A stretch of 64,000 nt of DNA from an uncultured Clostridia bacterium (GTDB lineage: Bacteria > Bacillota > Clostridia > TANB77 > CAG-508): NCBI GenBank assembly GCA_934121925.1, contig CAKOVK010000005.1:7750-71749 (forward strand), given 5' to 3'. Below the pieces are notes generated by a model. The model did no database searches. It was not told the DNA's origin and saw only the letters and a list, made by a program, of their open reading frames with translations. Shown here piece after piece: positions 1 to 8,159 of the stretch. The first letter of the stretch is position 1. Each line of letters starts with the position of its first letter. The translations under genes and the position numbers were made by a program.

Positions 1-90
1 GTAGTAATACTTGCAGCTGTCGCAGCAATTATGTATGAGGCAGTAGTCCTACTAGAAAAAATAATTTTAAAAACAAAAAAATTTGGATGA
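1..90 (+). CDS. ABC transporter permease, C-terminal end (partial)
   Basis: The first 29 codons are open from base 1 and end in TGA at 88-90. They encode a hydrophobic helix followed by a charged tail (VVILAAVAAIMYEAVVLLEK, then IILKTKKFG). This is how the last membrane segment and tail of SsuC/TauC-type ABC permeases usually look. The following gene is a matching NMT1/SsuA-type binding protein, which supports the call. The gene is cut by the window edge, so the family is inferred from very little sequence and context. Confidence 0.5.
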   Translation, partial: VVILAAVAAIMYEAVVLLEKIILKTKKFG

Positions 91-99
91 ATTGATTAG

Positions 100-200
100 T
101 GCCAATGGGGACGGGGAATTTTGGCACAAAATCAAAATTCAAAAGAATAGAAAAACAAAATAAGTTGTAGTTGTGCCAAAATTCTCCGTCCCCATTGGCA
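100..200. repeat. Long inverted repeat between permease and binding protein
   Basis: Arms at 100-129 and 171-200 are nearly perfect reverse complements and carry the core TGCCAATGGGGACGGGGAAT, around a 41-base AT-rich loop. The core belongs to a GGGGAC/GTCCCC-rich repeat family also seen near 16973, 19996, 35540 and 49725. In RNA it would form a long hairpin upstream of the binding-protein gene, possibly uncoupling it from the permease. Function is unknown. Confidence 0.7.
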
Positions 201-235
201 ACCATTGGCACAGAACAATTGAAAGGAGAAAAGTT

Positions 236-1247
236 TTGAAAAAATATATTATAGGTGTACTTATAATTTTATTAGTAGTTGGTGGGATTTTAGCATATTC
301 TATGCTAAAAAATAAAAACCAAGGAAGTACAGAAATGACAAAAATAAGATTGAACGAGGTTACACGTTCAGTTTTCTATGCACCACAATATGTTGCAATT
401 AGTAATGGGTATTTTAAAGAAGAAAATTTAGATATAGAAATTACTACAGGGCAAGGTGCAGACAAAGTAATGACAGCGGTGCTTGCAGGTCAAAGTGATA
501 TAGGATTTGCACGGACCAGAGGCTGCAATTTATGTATATAACGAAGGAAAAGAAGATTATATGCAAGTTTTTGCACAAATGACTAAAAGAGATGGATCTT
601 TCTTAGTTAGTAGAAAAGAAAATAAAGACTTTAAATGGTCAGATTTAAAGGGCTCTACTATTATACCTGGTAGAAAAGGTGGAGTACCATATATGACATT
701 TGAATATGTATTAAAACAAAATGGATTAGATACAACAAAAGATGTAGTTTTAGATGACAGTATTAAATTCGACTTAATGGCAGGAGCATTCGCAGGGGGA
801 AAAGCAGATTATGTTACACTATTTGAACCAACAGCATCTATGACAGAAGCACAAGGAAAAGGATATATAGTGGCATCAGTTGGAGAAGCAGGAGGCGAAA
901 TACCATATACAGCATACTTTGCGAAAAAGAGCTATATAAATAATAACAAAGATATAATTCAAGGATTTACAAATGCAGTGTACAAAGGTCAAAAATGGGT
1001 TAAAGAACATACTGCAAAAGAAATTGCAGAAAAAATACAAAACTTTTTCCCAGACACAGATTTAAATATGCTAGAAAGTTCAATACAAAGATATAAAGAT
1101 ATAGATGCATGGAATGAAACTCCAGTATTAAAAGAAGAAGCATTTGATAAATTACAAACAGTAATGCAAGAAGCAGGGGAACTTACAACAAAGGCTCCTT
1201 ATGAAACAATAGTGAATAATGAGTTTGCTAAAAAAGCAATCAAGTAA
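236..1247 (+). CDS. ABC transporter substrate-binding protein, NMT1/SsuA-like (needs +1 shift at CGG)
   Basis: Predicted extracytoplasmic solute-binding protein of the NMT1/SsuA (aliphatic sulfonate/thiamine-precursor) fold, 336 aa once the frame break is bridged. The start is TTG 236, preceded by AAAGGAG. Residues 5-22 form a hydrophobic anchor, and no lipobox cysteine is visible. The family signature VFYAPQYVAISNGYFKEENL lies at about residues 46-65. The frame breaks at zero-frame CGG 512-514: reading it as arginine gives a stop ten codons later (539-541), whereas dropping C512 gives G93 in the conserved run DIGFAGPEAA. The downstream half is complete. The permease tail lies directly upstream, but no ATPase gene is in the window. 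The substrate cannot be told from sequence. Confidence 0.85.
512..514 (+). other. CGG +1 frameshift site 1 (binding protein, Gly93)
   Basis: The zero-frame codons are GCA CGG ACC. Skipping C512 gives GCA GGA CCA GAG, which continues the conserved FAGPEAA run of the family. Unshifted reading stops at 539-541. Confidence 0.9.
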
Positions 1248-1254
1248 AACGTGA

Positions 1255-1283
1255 TTGAAATATTATGTAAAATATGATATAAT
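1255..1283 (+). promoter_or_regulatory. Sigma-A type promoter
   Basis: TTGAAA at 1255-1260 and TATAAT at 1278-1283 are separated by 17 bases. They lie 31 bases before the small gene at 1315. Confidence 0.7.
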
Positions 1284-1314
1284 TCTTTTATAACCTAATG
1301 AAAGGAGTTTTATT

Positions 1315-1587
1315 ATGGGAATCGGTGCAATCAGCTGGAAAATGCAAATAAACTCAATGCTTAAATTAATTCGGGTAACAGGAGTAGCTTTAAATGATGA
1401 AGATAGTCAGTGGGTACTTGAATGTGGCATAGTTGAAATGTTAGAACTCGCAATGAAAAATAACGGAGCTTTTGTTCCTTTAACGGATTTTCCAGAAATA
1501 AGGGAAAAAGGGAATTTTGTCTACTTTGAAGTTATATTTAAGAGTAGACAAGATTTTAATAATTACCTTAACGATTGTGAAATGTGA
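1315..1587 (+). CDS. Small protein of unknown function, 90 aa, with the only unshifted in-frame CGG
   Basis: I do not recognise this protein. It starts at ATG 1315 behind AAAGGAG, has its own promoter (1255-1283) and a strong terminator (1613-1657), so it looks like a monocistronic gene. It is soluble, mixed alpha/beta in composition, and acidic toward the C-terminus. Codon 20 is CGG (1372-1374, context ATT CGG GTA). It is the only zero-frame CGG in the annotated genes that must be read as three bases to keep the frame: skipping the C would give GGG TAA and a 20-residue peptide. Either CGG is read here as arginine, the gene is foreign, or it is truncated on purpose. Confidence 0.6.
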   Translation: MGIGAISWKMQINSMLKLIRVTGVALNDEDSQWVLECGIVEMLELAMKNNGAFVPLTDFPEIREKGNFVYFEVIFKSRQDFNNYLNDCEM

Positions 1588-1612
1588 GAAAATTAAAACT
1601 CATTAAAAGCAA

Positions 1613-1657
1613 AACATAGCGTAAGTCAAAGGGGATAGACTTACGCTATGTTTTTTT
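1613..1657 (+). terminator. Rho-independent terminator
   Basis: A 15-bp stem (AACATAGCGTAAGTC paired with its complement) with a short loop is followed by seven T. It ends the 1315 transcript. Confidence 0.9.
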
Positions 1658-1816
1658 CATAATATTTAATATATATCATGGAGGATAATTACATTATATA
1701 TTATCGAACCTTAAAATAAGTTTAAAAAATAAGTATTTAATAAAAAGAGTGGTTGAAAATAGAATTTAATTGTAATAAAATATTAAAAAAAGATAAAAAT
1801 AAATAGAGGTGATAAT

Positions 1817-2062
1817 ATGGAATATAGGTATAAACCAGAGGGAGTATGCTCAAGAGAATTGGTTTTTGATATAGATGGCGATATTGTAAAATCAGTAAAA
1901 GTAGTTGGAGGATGCCCAGGAAATACAGTAGGAATTGCAAAATTGGTAGAAGGAATGAAAATAAAAGATATAATAAAAAAGTTAAAAGGAATTCCATGTG
2001 GATATAAAGGAACATCTTGCCCAGATCAAATTGCAAGAGCATTAGAAAAATATATAAATTAA
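1817..2062 (+). CDS. TSCPD domain protein
   Basis: 81-aa protein of the stand-alone TSCPD family. The name-giving motif TSCPD is at residues 68-72, with further cysteines in GVCSREL (C11), GGCPGN (C34) and PCGYKG (C62). The same domain occurs at the C-terminus of B12-dependent ribonucleotide reductases, where it is thought to bind a metal or carry redox chemistry. The single-domain form is of unknown function. The start ATG follows AGAGGTGAT. A 19-base gap to the dehydrogenase gene suggests cotranscription. Confidence 0.85.
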   Translation: MEYRYKPEGVCSRELVFDIDGDIVKSVKVVGGCPGNTVGIAKLVEGMKIKDIIKKLKGIPCGYKGTSCPDQIARALEKYIN

Positions 2063-2081
2063 AGAATAAGAAGGAATAAAT

Positions 2082-3071
2082 ATGATAAAAATAGCGTTTT
2101 TTGATACAAAAGAATATGATAAAAATTTGTTTGATGAATATAATAAAAAATATGGATATGAAATAACTTATTTAGAATCTAAGCTAAATAGTGAAACAGC
2201 GCCACTGGCAAAAGGCTTTGATGCTGTATGTATATTTGTAAATGATGTAGTAGATAAAAAAACTATTAAAATTTTAGAAGAGGATGGAGTAAAGTTAATA
2301 GCATTAAGATGTGCAGGATTTAATAATGTAGATATAAAAAATATTGGCGAAAAGTTAACAGTTGTAAGAGTACCAGCATATTCTCCTTATGCAGTTGCAG
2401 AACATGCAGTAGCATTACTATTAAGTATAGATAGAAAAATATATAAAGCATACCAAAGAACAAAAAAATATAATTTTACATTAAATGGGCTTTTGGGTTT
2501 TGATATACATGGAAAAACTGTTGGTGTTATAGGATCTGGTAAAATTGGAAAAGCATTTATAAATATTATGAATGGATTTGGATGTAGAGTATTAGCATAT
2601 GATAAATTCCCAGATGAAAAAGCAGCAAAAGAAATGAATTTTGAATATGTAGATTTAAATACATTATACAAAGAATCAGATATAATATCACTTCACTGCC
2701 CGTTAACAGATGAAAATTATAAAATGATAAATGAAGAATCATTAGATAAAATGAAAGATGGAGTTGTTTTAATAAATACAAGTAGAGGAAAATTAATAGA
2801 TACAAAAAGTTTAATAAAAAGATTAGAACAAGGAAAAATAGGGGGACTTGGACTTGATGTATACGAGGATGAAGAAGAGTTTTTCTTAAATGACATGTCT
2901 AATTCATATATAAGAGATGAAGAACTTTCAATATTACTTACTATGCCAAACGTAGTAGTAACATCACACCAAGCATTCTTCACAAAAGAAGCTTTAAACA
3001 AAATAGCATTAGATACATGTGAAAATATAAAGGAATTCTTTGAAACAGGAGAATGTAAAAATAAAGTATAA
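2082..3071 (+). CDS. D-2-hydroxyacid dehydrogenase (D-lactate dehydrogenase-like)
   Basis: 329-aa NAD-dependent D-isomer 2-hydroxyacid dehydrogenase, probably reducing pyruvate to D-lactate in fermentation. The Rossmann motif VGVIGSGKIGKAF lies around residues 148-160. The substrate/catalytic arginine is in NTSRGKLID, the acidic residue in GLDVYEDE and the catalytic histidine in TSHQAFFT near the C-terminus. The length is typical of LdhA. The transcript ends in the shared terminator at 3077-3116. The precise substrate (pyruvate or another 2-oxoacid) is inferred from the close LdhA-like motif set. Confidence 0.85.
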   Translation: MIKIAFFDTKEYDKNLFDEYNKKYGYEITYLESKLNSETAPLAKGFDAVCIFVNDVVDKKTIKILEEDGVKLIALRCAGFNNVDIKNIGEKLTVVRVPAYSPYAVAEHAVALLLSIDRKIYKAYQRTKKYNFTLNGLLGFDIHGKTVGVIGSGKIGKAFINIMNGFGCRVLAYDKFPDEKAAKEMNFEYVDLNTLYKESDIISLHCPLTDENYKMINEESLDKMKDGVVLINTSRGKLIDTKSLIKRLEQGKIGGLGLDVYEDEEEFFLNDMSNSYIRDEELSILLTMPNVVVTSHQAFFTKEALNKIALDTCENIKEFFETGECKNKV

Positions 3072-3076
3072 AATAA

Positions 3077-3116
3077 AAAAAACTAAGTAAATTATAATTT
3101 TTTACTTAGTTTTTTC
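3077..3116. terminator. Bidirectional terminator between dehydrogenase and rubredoxin
   Basis: AAAAAACTAAGTAAA pairs with TTTACTTAGTTTTTT around an AT loop. It has A and T tracts on both sides, so it serves the convergent genes, and it overlaps the end of rubredoxin. Confidence 0.8.
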
Positions 3117-3245
3117 TATCTCAGAAAAAGAATTTTTATTTGCTCCGCAAATTGGACAACACCAATCTTCGGGTAAATCTTCAAATTTAATTGTTTCTTT
3201 GTTTTCATCGTAAACGAATCCACAAATATCACATTTATAATTCAT
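3102..3245 (-). CDS. Rubredoxin
   Basis: 47-aa one-iron electron carrier. Both iron-binding knuckles are present: YKCDICGF (C5, C8) and CCPICGA (second Cys of the pair and C38), with the conserved FEDLPEDW between them. The start ATG at 3245 follows an AAGGGATGG ribosome site; upstream in-frame residues do not resemble rubredoxin. In anaerobes it feeds electrons to peroxide or superoxide reductases. No partner reductase is adjacent. Confidence 0.93.
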   Translation of the reverse strand: MNYKCDICGFVYDENKETIKFEDLPEDWCCPICGANKNSFSEIEKTK

Positions 3246-3414
3246 GCAACCATCCCTTCTAGTTAAATATATAAATATGATAATATATTTAAAGCGAAAA
3301 GTCAATTAGATATATACAGAAATAAGCTAAATATGGTATAATACTATTGGTATAAAAAATAAATTGTAATTTGTGTGAATTATTCATACAAATTACAATT
3401 TGTTAGGAGCTTTT

Positions 3415-4278
3415 ATGGAACAAGAATATATTTTAGAAAATTGCAAATCTTTTGAACCAGAGCATATTTTTGAATGCGGGCAATGCTTTAGATGGAATAA
3501 ACAAGAAGATGGAAGCTATGTAGGAATATTTAAACAAAATGTTATAAAAGTAAAAAAAGAAGATAATAAAATAATCTTTAAAGGAATATGTAATGGTAAT
3601 ATAAAAGATGAATGTATAGAATATTTTGATTTAAATACTGACTATGAAAAAATAAAAACTGAGTTATCAGGTATAGATAATTATTTAAGAACTAGTATCG
3701 AGTATGGAACAGGAATTAGAATATTGAATCAAGACTTATGGGAAACCCTTATCTCTTTTATAATATCAGCTAATAATAACATTCCTAGAATAAAAGGAAT
3801 AATAGAAAGACTTTCTAAAAACTATGGAAAAAAGATAGTATGGAATAATAATGAATATTATACATTTCCTACACCAAAAGAATTATCTAATGCTAGTATA
3901 AAAAATTTAAGAGAACTTGGACTTGGATTTAGAGATGTAAGAGTATATGAAACAACAAAAATAGTAAATGATAATCCTAATAAATTAAAAGAATTAGGAG
4001 AAGAAAAAGATATAAATAAATTAAGAGAAGAATTACTACAATTTCCAGGAGTAGGGCCTAAAGTTGCTGATTGCGTAATGCTGTTCTCAACTTTAAAAAA
4101 GTTGGAAGTATTCCCAATAGATGTCTGGGTAAGAAGAGTTATGAATGAATTATATATAAAAAATGAAGATGAAACAAAAATAAACAAAAGAGAAATAGAG
4201 AATTTAGCAAGAAAAAAATATGGAAATTTAGCAGGAATAGCACAACAATATTTATTTTACTGGAGAAGGGGAGCTTAG
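3415..4278 (+). CDS. 8-oxoguanine DNA glycosylase (OGG1 family)
   Basis: 287-aa HhH-GPD DNA glycosylase/AP lyase that removes 8-oxoguanine. The helix-hairpin-helix LLQFPGVGPKVADCVML contains the lysine equivalent to human OGG1 K249. FPIDVWVRRVM supplies the catalytic aspartate. The N-terminal half (FECGQCFRWNK) matches the OGG_N domain. The start ATG 3415 has TAGGAG upstream and is preferred to TTG 3400. The stop is only 4 bases before addB, so the two repair genes are very likely cotranscribed. Confidence 0.88.
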   Translation: MEQEYILENCKSFEPEHIFECGQCFRWNKQEDGSYVGIFKQNVIKVKKEDNKIIFKGICNGNIKDECIEYFDLNTDYEKIKTELSGIDNYLRTSIEYGTGIRILNQDLWETLISFIISANNNIPRIKGIIERLSKNYGKKIVWNNNEYYTFPTPKELSNASIKNLRELGLGFRDVRVYETTKIVNDNPNKLKELGEEKDINKLREELLQFPGVGPKVADCVMLFSTLKKLEVFPIDVWVRRVMNELYIKNEDETKINKREIENLARKKYGNLAGIAQQYLFYWRRGA

Positions 4279-4282
4279 ATTA

Positions 4283-7200
4283 ATGAGCTTAAGATTAATT
4301 TATGGTAGAGCAGGAACAGGAAAAACTGAATTCTGTTTAAATGAAATTAAAGACAAGTTGTCAAACAATTTGGTAAAGAAAATATATATAATAGTGCCAG
4401 AACAGTTTTCATATGCAACAGAAAAAAGGCTTTTAGACACCATAAAAGTAGGTAGTACAATAAATGCTGAGGTTATCAGTTTCAAAAGATTAGCACATAG
4501 AATAAGCTTAGAAGTTGGAGAAAACACAAGAACACAGCTTACAAAAGTAGGAAAATCTATGCTTGTAAAATACATTACAGATAAAAATAAAGCTAAGCTA
4601 AACTTTTTAGGTAAAACAAATGAAATAGATTTAAGCCTAAGAACGATAACAGAATTAAAAAAACATAATGTAAGTGTAGAAAAAATACAAAACCAATCAG
4701 AGAATGTAGAGAATCAACTATTAAAACTAAAACTAGAAGACATTGGTACAATATATAGTTCATATGAAGAAACAATTAAAGATAACTATATAGACGAAGA
4801 AGATACGCTTACAATTTTAGCAAAACAACTAAAAGACAGTAAAATGTTTGATAATAATTTAGTATATATAGATGAGTTTTCAGGATTTACAGAACAAGAA
4901 TATTTAATAATAGAAGAAATATTAAAAAAAGCAAAACAAGTTTCAATTAGCATATGTGCAGATGGAGTGGAAGAAAAAAAGCCAGAAAGTGATTTGTTTT
5001 TTCCTAATAAGCAAGTTATTAGAAAGCTTGTAGAACACGCTGAAAACGCTAATATAAATATAGAAAAAGCAATAGAGTTAAAAGAATTACATAGATTTAA
5101 AAATAAGGAATTACAGGTATTAGAAAAAAATATATATGCAATAAGAAATGAAGAGTATAAAGATGAAGTAAGCCATATAAATTTAAAAATTTGCAATAAT
5201 CCTTATACAGAAATAGAAGAAACAGCTAAAACAATTTTGGATTTAGTAAGAGAAAAAAATTTAAGGTATGAGGAAATAGGAATAATAACAAAAAATATAG
5301 AAGACTATATAAGTGCAATTACAGCAGTATTTCCAAAATACAATATACCAGTATTTATAGATAATAAAAAAGCATTAAGCGATAATATTTTAGTAAAATA
5401 TGTATTATCAATGTTTGAAGTATACTCAAAAAATTGGTCATCAGATGCAGTATGGAGTTATATAAAAACAGGATTTACAGGTATTGAAAAACAAGACCTA
5501 TATAAGCTAGAAAATTATTGTAGAAAATGGGGAATAAGAGGCAACAAATGGTATAAAGAAGATTGGACATATGATGTTTTAAATAAGGATGTAGAAAAAT
5601 TAAATAATTTAAGAAAAGCAATAGTAAAGCCGTTAATAGAATTTAATGAAACCTTAAAAAACAAAAAGACAGCAAAAGAAATAACAAAAGCATTATATGA
5701 ATTTTTGGAAAAAAATGAAATAAGAAACAAATTAGAAGAAAAGCTAAAAAAGCTAGAAAGTAATAAAGAAATAAAATATGCTAATGAATATATTTCTAGT
5801 TGGAATATATTAATAAATATTTTAGATGAAATAAATTTAGTTTTTGGTGATAAAAGTTTTAAATTTGAGGAATATAGAGAAATACTAAAAGCTGGACTAG
5901 AAGTTAGTTCATTTGGAGAAATTCCAGAAGTAATAGACCAAGTAACAATAGGAGATATAGAAAGATCCAGAAGTCATAAAATAAATACATTATTTATATT
6001 AGGAATAAATGATGGAGTGTTTCCATCTCAAAGCAGTGATGAAGGCTTCTTAAATGATGAAGATAGAGATGCTTTAAAAAAGAACGGAATAGAACTTGCA
6101 AAAGGAAGTTTAGATAACCTTTATGATGAGCGATATAACATATACAAAGCATTCACAACAGCGGAAAATGATATTTATTTATCATATATTTCAACAGATA
6201 AAGAAGGAAAAGCTAAAAGGCCATCTACCATAATTACAAAAATAAAAAAAATATTTCCAAAATTAAAAGAAAAAAGTGAGGTATTGCAAGAAAATTCTAA
6301 CATAACTACTGTAGCTGCTACTTTTAAAGAACTGCTTTTAAATATAAGAAAATTAAGAAATAATGAAGAAGTAGAATATATTTGGAAAGATGTATACAAC
6401 TGGTATATAAATAATGAGCAATGGAAGAAAAAATTATCAAATATAATAAAAGGCTTTGATTCAAAAAAGACTGCAGAAAAAATATCAGAAAAAAATATAA
6501 AAAGGCTATATGGAGAAAATTTAAAAACAAGTATATCTAGACTAGAACAATATAGAAAATGTCCATTTTCCTTTCACTTAAAATATGGTTTGAAGCTAAA
6601 AGAAAAAGAAGAATTAAAAATAAAATCAATAGACACAGGAACATTTATGCATGATATAATTGACACTTTCTTTGAAACTATAGATAATGTAAAAGAAATA
6701 ACACAAGAAGAAATAGAAAAAACAGTAGAAGAAATAATAAATAGTAAACTAGAATTAAACAAAAATTACATATTTACAAGTAATCCTAAATTTATAGTGT
6801 TAACTAATAGATTAAAAAAAGTAGTAATTCAATCAATAAAATACATAGTATTACAAATACAAAACAGTGACTTTGAAATTTTAGGAAATGAGATAGAGTT
6901 CAAAAAGAAAATAGACAATGTTGAAATTATAGGAAAAATAGATAGACTAGATGTAGCAAAAGCAGATAAAGCCCAATATATAAGAATAATAGATTATAAA
7001 TCATCTGATAAAAATATAGACTTAAATGAATTAGTTTTCGGTACACAAATACAATTAATAACATATTTAGATAGTGTAGTATCAGAAAAAGAAAATGCTT
7101 TACCAGCAGGAATGCTATACTTTAAAATGATAGACCCTATAATAAAAACAGATAGAAATAAAAGTGAAGAGCAAATAAAAGAAGAACTAAAAAAGAAATT

Positions 7201-7576
7201 CAAAATGAATGGAATGATTTTAGCAGATATAAATGTAATAAAGAAAATGGACAAGAACTTAGAAAAGGGAGCATCTAATTTAATACCTGTTTATTTAGAT
7301 AAAAACGGAAATATAAGCAATTCTTGGTCAAATGTTCTTACAAAAGAAGAATTTACAAAATTGCAAAAAACAGCAGAAAAAATAATAAAAGAAATTGCAA
7401 AAGAAATTTTAAGTGGAAATATAGATATAAAACCTGCGTATAATAGAAAAACAAAAATAGATGCATGTAAGTATTGTGAATATAAAACAATTTGTAGGTT
7501 TGATCCTAAAGTAAATCATTATGCATTTATAAACAATAAGTCAAAAGAAGAAATATTGGAAACATTAAAAGACTAA
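4283..7576 (+). CDS. addB: ATP-dependent nuclease subunit B
   Basis: 1097-aa AddB subunit of the AddAB helicase-nuclease that resects double-strand breaks for recombination. A Walker A-like GRAGTGKTEF occupies residues 8-17. The C-terminal nuclease domain is framed by the iron-sulfur cysteines near residues 758 (YRKCPF), 1061, 1064 and 1070 (CKYCEYKTIC). RIIDYKSS supplies the RecB-type nuclease motif. It is slightly shorter than the usual ~1150 aa. Its normal partner addA does not follow; coaD comes next, so AddA must be encoded elsewhere. Confidence 0.92.
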   Translation: MSLRLIYGRAGTGKTEFCLNEIKDKLSNNLVKKIYIIVPEQFSYATEKRLLDTIKVGSTINAEVISFKRLAHRISLEVGENTRTQLTKVGKSMLVKYITDKNKAKLNFLGKTNEIDLSLRTITELKKHNVSVEKIQNQSENVENQLLKLKLEDIGTIYSSYEETIKDNYIDEEDTLTILAKQLKDSKMFDNNLVYIDEFSGFTEQEYLIIEEILKKAKQVSISICADGVEEKKPESDLFFPNKQVIRKLVEHAENANINIEKAIELKELHRFKNKELQVLEKNIYAIRNEEYKDEVSHINLKICNNPYTEIEETAKTILDLVREKNLRYEEIGIITKNIEDYISAITAVFPKYNIPVFIDNKKALSDNILVKYVLSMFEVYSKNWSSDAVWSYIKTGFTGIEKQDLYKLENYCRKWGIRGNKWYKEDWTYDVLNKDVEKLNNLRKAIVKPLIEFNETLKNKKTAKEITKALYEFLEKNEIRNKLEEKLKKLESNKEIKYANEYISSWNILINILDEINLVFGDKSFKFEEYREILKAGLEVSSFGEIPEVIDQVTIGDIERSRSHKINTLFILGINDGVFPSQSSDEGFLNDEDRDALKKNGIELAKGSLDNLYDERYNIYKAFTTAENDIYLSYISTDKEGKAKRPSTIITKIKKIFPKLKEKSEVLQENSNITTVAATFKELLLNIRKLRNNEEVEYIWKDVYNWYINNEQWKKKLSNIIKGFDSKKTAEKISEKNIKRLYGENLKTSISRLEQYRKCPFSFHLKYGLKLKEKEELKIKSIDTGTFMHDIIDTFFETIDNVKEITQEEIEKTVEEIINSKLELNKNYIFTSNPKFIVLTNRLKKVVIQSIKYIVLQIQNSDFEILGNEIEFKKKIDNVEIIGKIDRLDVAKADKAQYIRIIDYKSSDKNIDLNELVFGTQIQLITYLDSVVSEKENALPAGMLYFKMIDPIIKTDRNKSEEQIKEELKKKFKMNGMILADINVIKKMDKNLEKGASNLIPVYLDKNGNISNSWSNVLTKEEFTKLQKTAEKIIKEIAKEILSGNIDIKPAYNRKTKIDACKYCEYKTICRFDPKVNHYAFINNKSKEEILETLKD

Positions 7577-7611
7577 CTTTATAAATATCATATTAAAAGG
7601 AGGAACAAAAA

Positions 7612-8088
7612 ATGGGAATGGTAGGATTTTATGCAGGTTCATTTGATCCATTCACAAATGGGCACTTGCAAATAGTAAAAAAAGCAGCAAAATGCTTTGA
7701 TAAAGTAATTGTTGGAATAGGATATAACACAGACAAGTCAGAACGTATAGATAAAAATAAAATGAAAATAGCAATAGAAGAAACAATAAAAGAAGTAGGA
7801 TTAAATAATGTAGAGGTTGTTCTTTATGAAGGGTTAACAGTGGAAAAAGCAAAAGAAATGAATAGCGATATATTAATAAGAGGATTAAGAAATGGCACAG
7901 ACTATGAATATGAAGAGAATATATCTGAAATAAATGAAAAACTAGCAGGAATGGATACGTGCTATTTTAGAGCAGGAGATTTAGGATATTTATCTTCGAG
8001 TATAGTAATGGAATTGTATAAACACAATAAGAAAATAGATAGATTTGTACCAAAAGCAGTTGCAGAATTATTAAAATGTGATATGTGA
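7612..8088 (+). CDS. coaD: Phosphopantetheine adenylyltransferase
   Basis: 158-aa CoaD, the penultimate step of coenzyme A synthesis (4'-phosphopantetheine + ATP to dephospho-CoA). The nucleotidyltransferase motif GSFDPFTNGH is at residues 9-18. RGLRNGTDYEYE and the ATP-binding SSSIVMEL follow at the expected positions. An AAAGGAGG site precedes ATG 7612; ATG 7618 is a second possibility. The next gene carries CoaE, the following enzyme of the same pathway. Confidence 0.95.
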   Translation: MGMVGFYAGSFDPFTNGHLQIVKKAAKCFDKVIVGIGYNTDKSERIDKNKMKIAIEETIKEVGLNNVEVVLYEGLTVEKAKEMNSDILIRGLRNGTDYEYEENISEINEKLAGMDTCYFRAGDLGYLSSSIVMELYKHNKKIDRFVPKAVAELLKCDM

Positions 8089-8159
8089 GGTGAGAAGAGT
8101 AATACTTTTACTTCATAATTATAAAATTAATTAAAATATTAAAATAAAAGGGAAAGAAT

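Noticed and set aside
29..211. Minus-strand open frame over the inverted repeat at the window start
   Set aside because: It covers the GGGGAC repeat, has no ribosome site and no protein-like composition.
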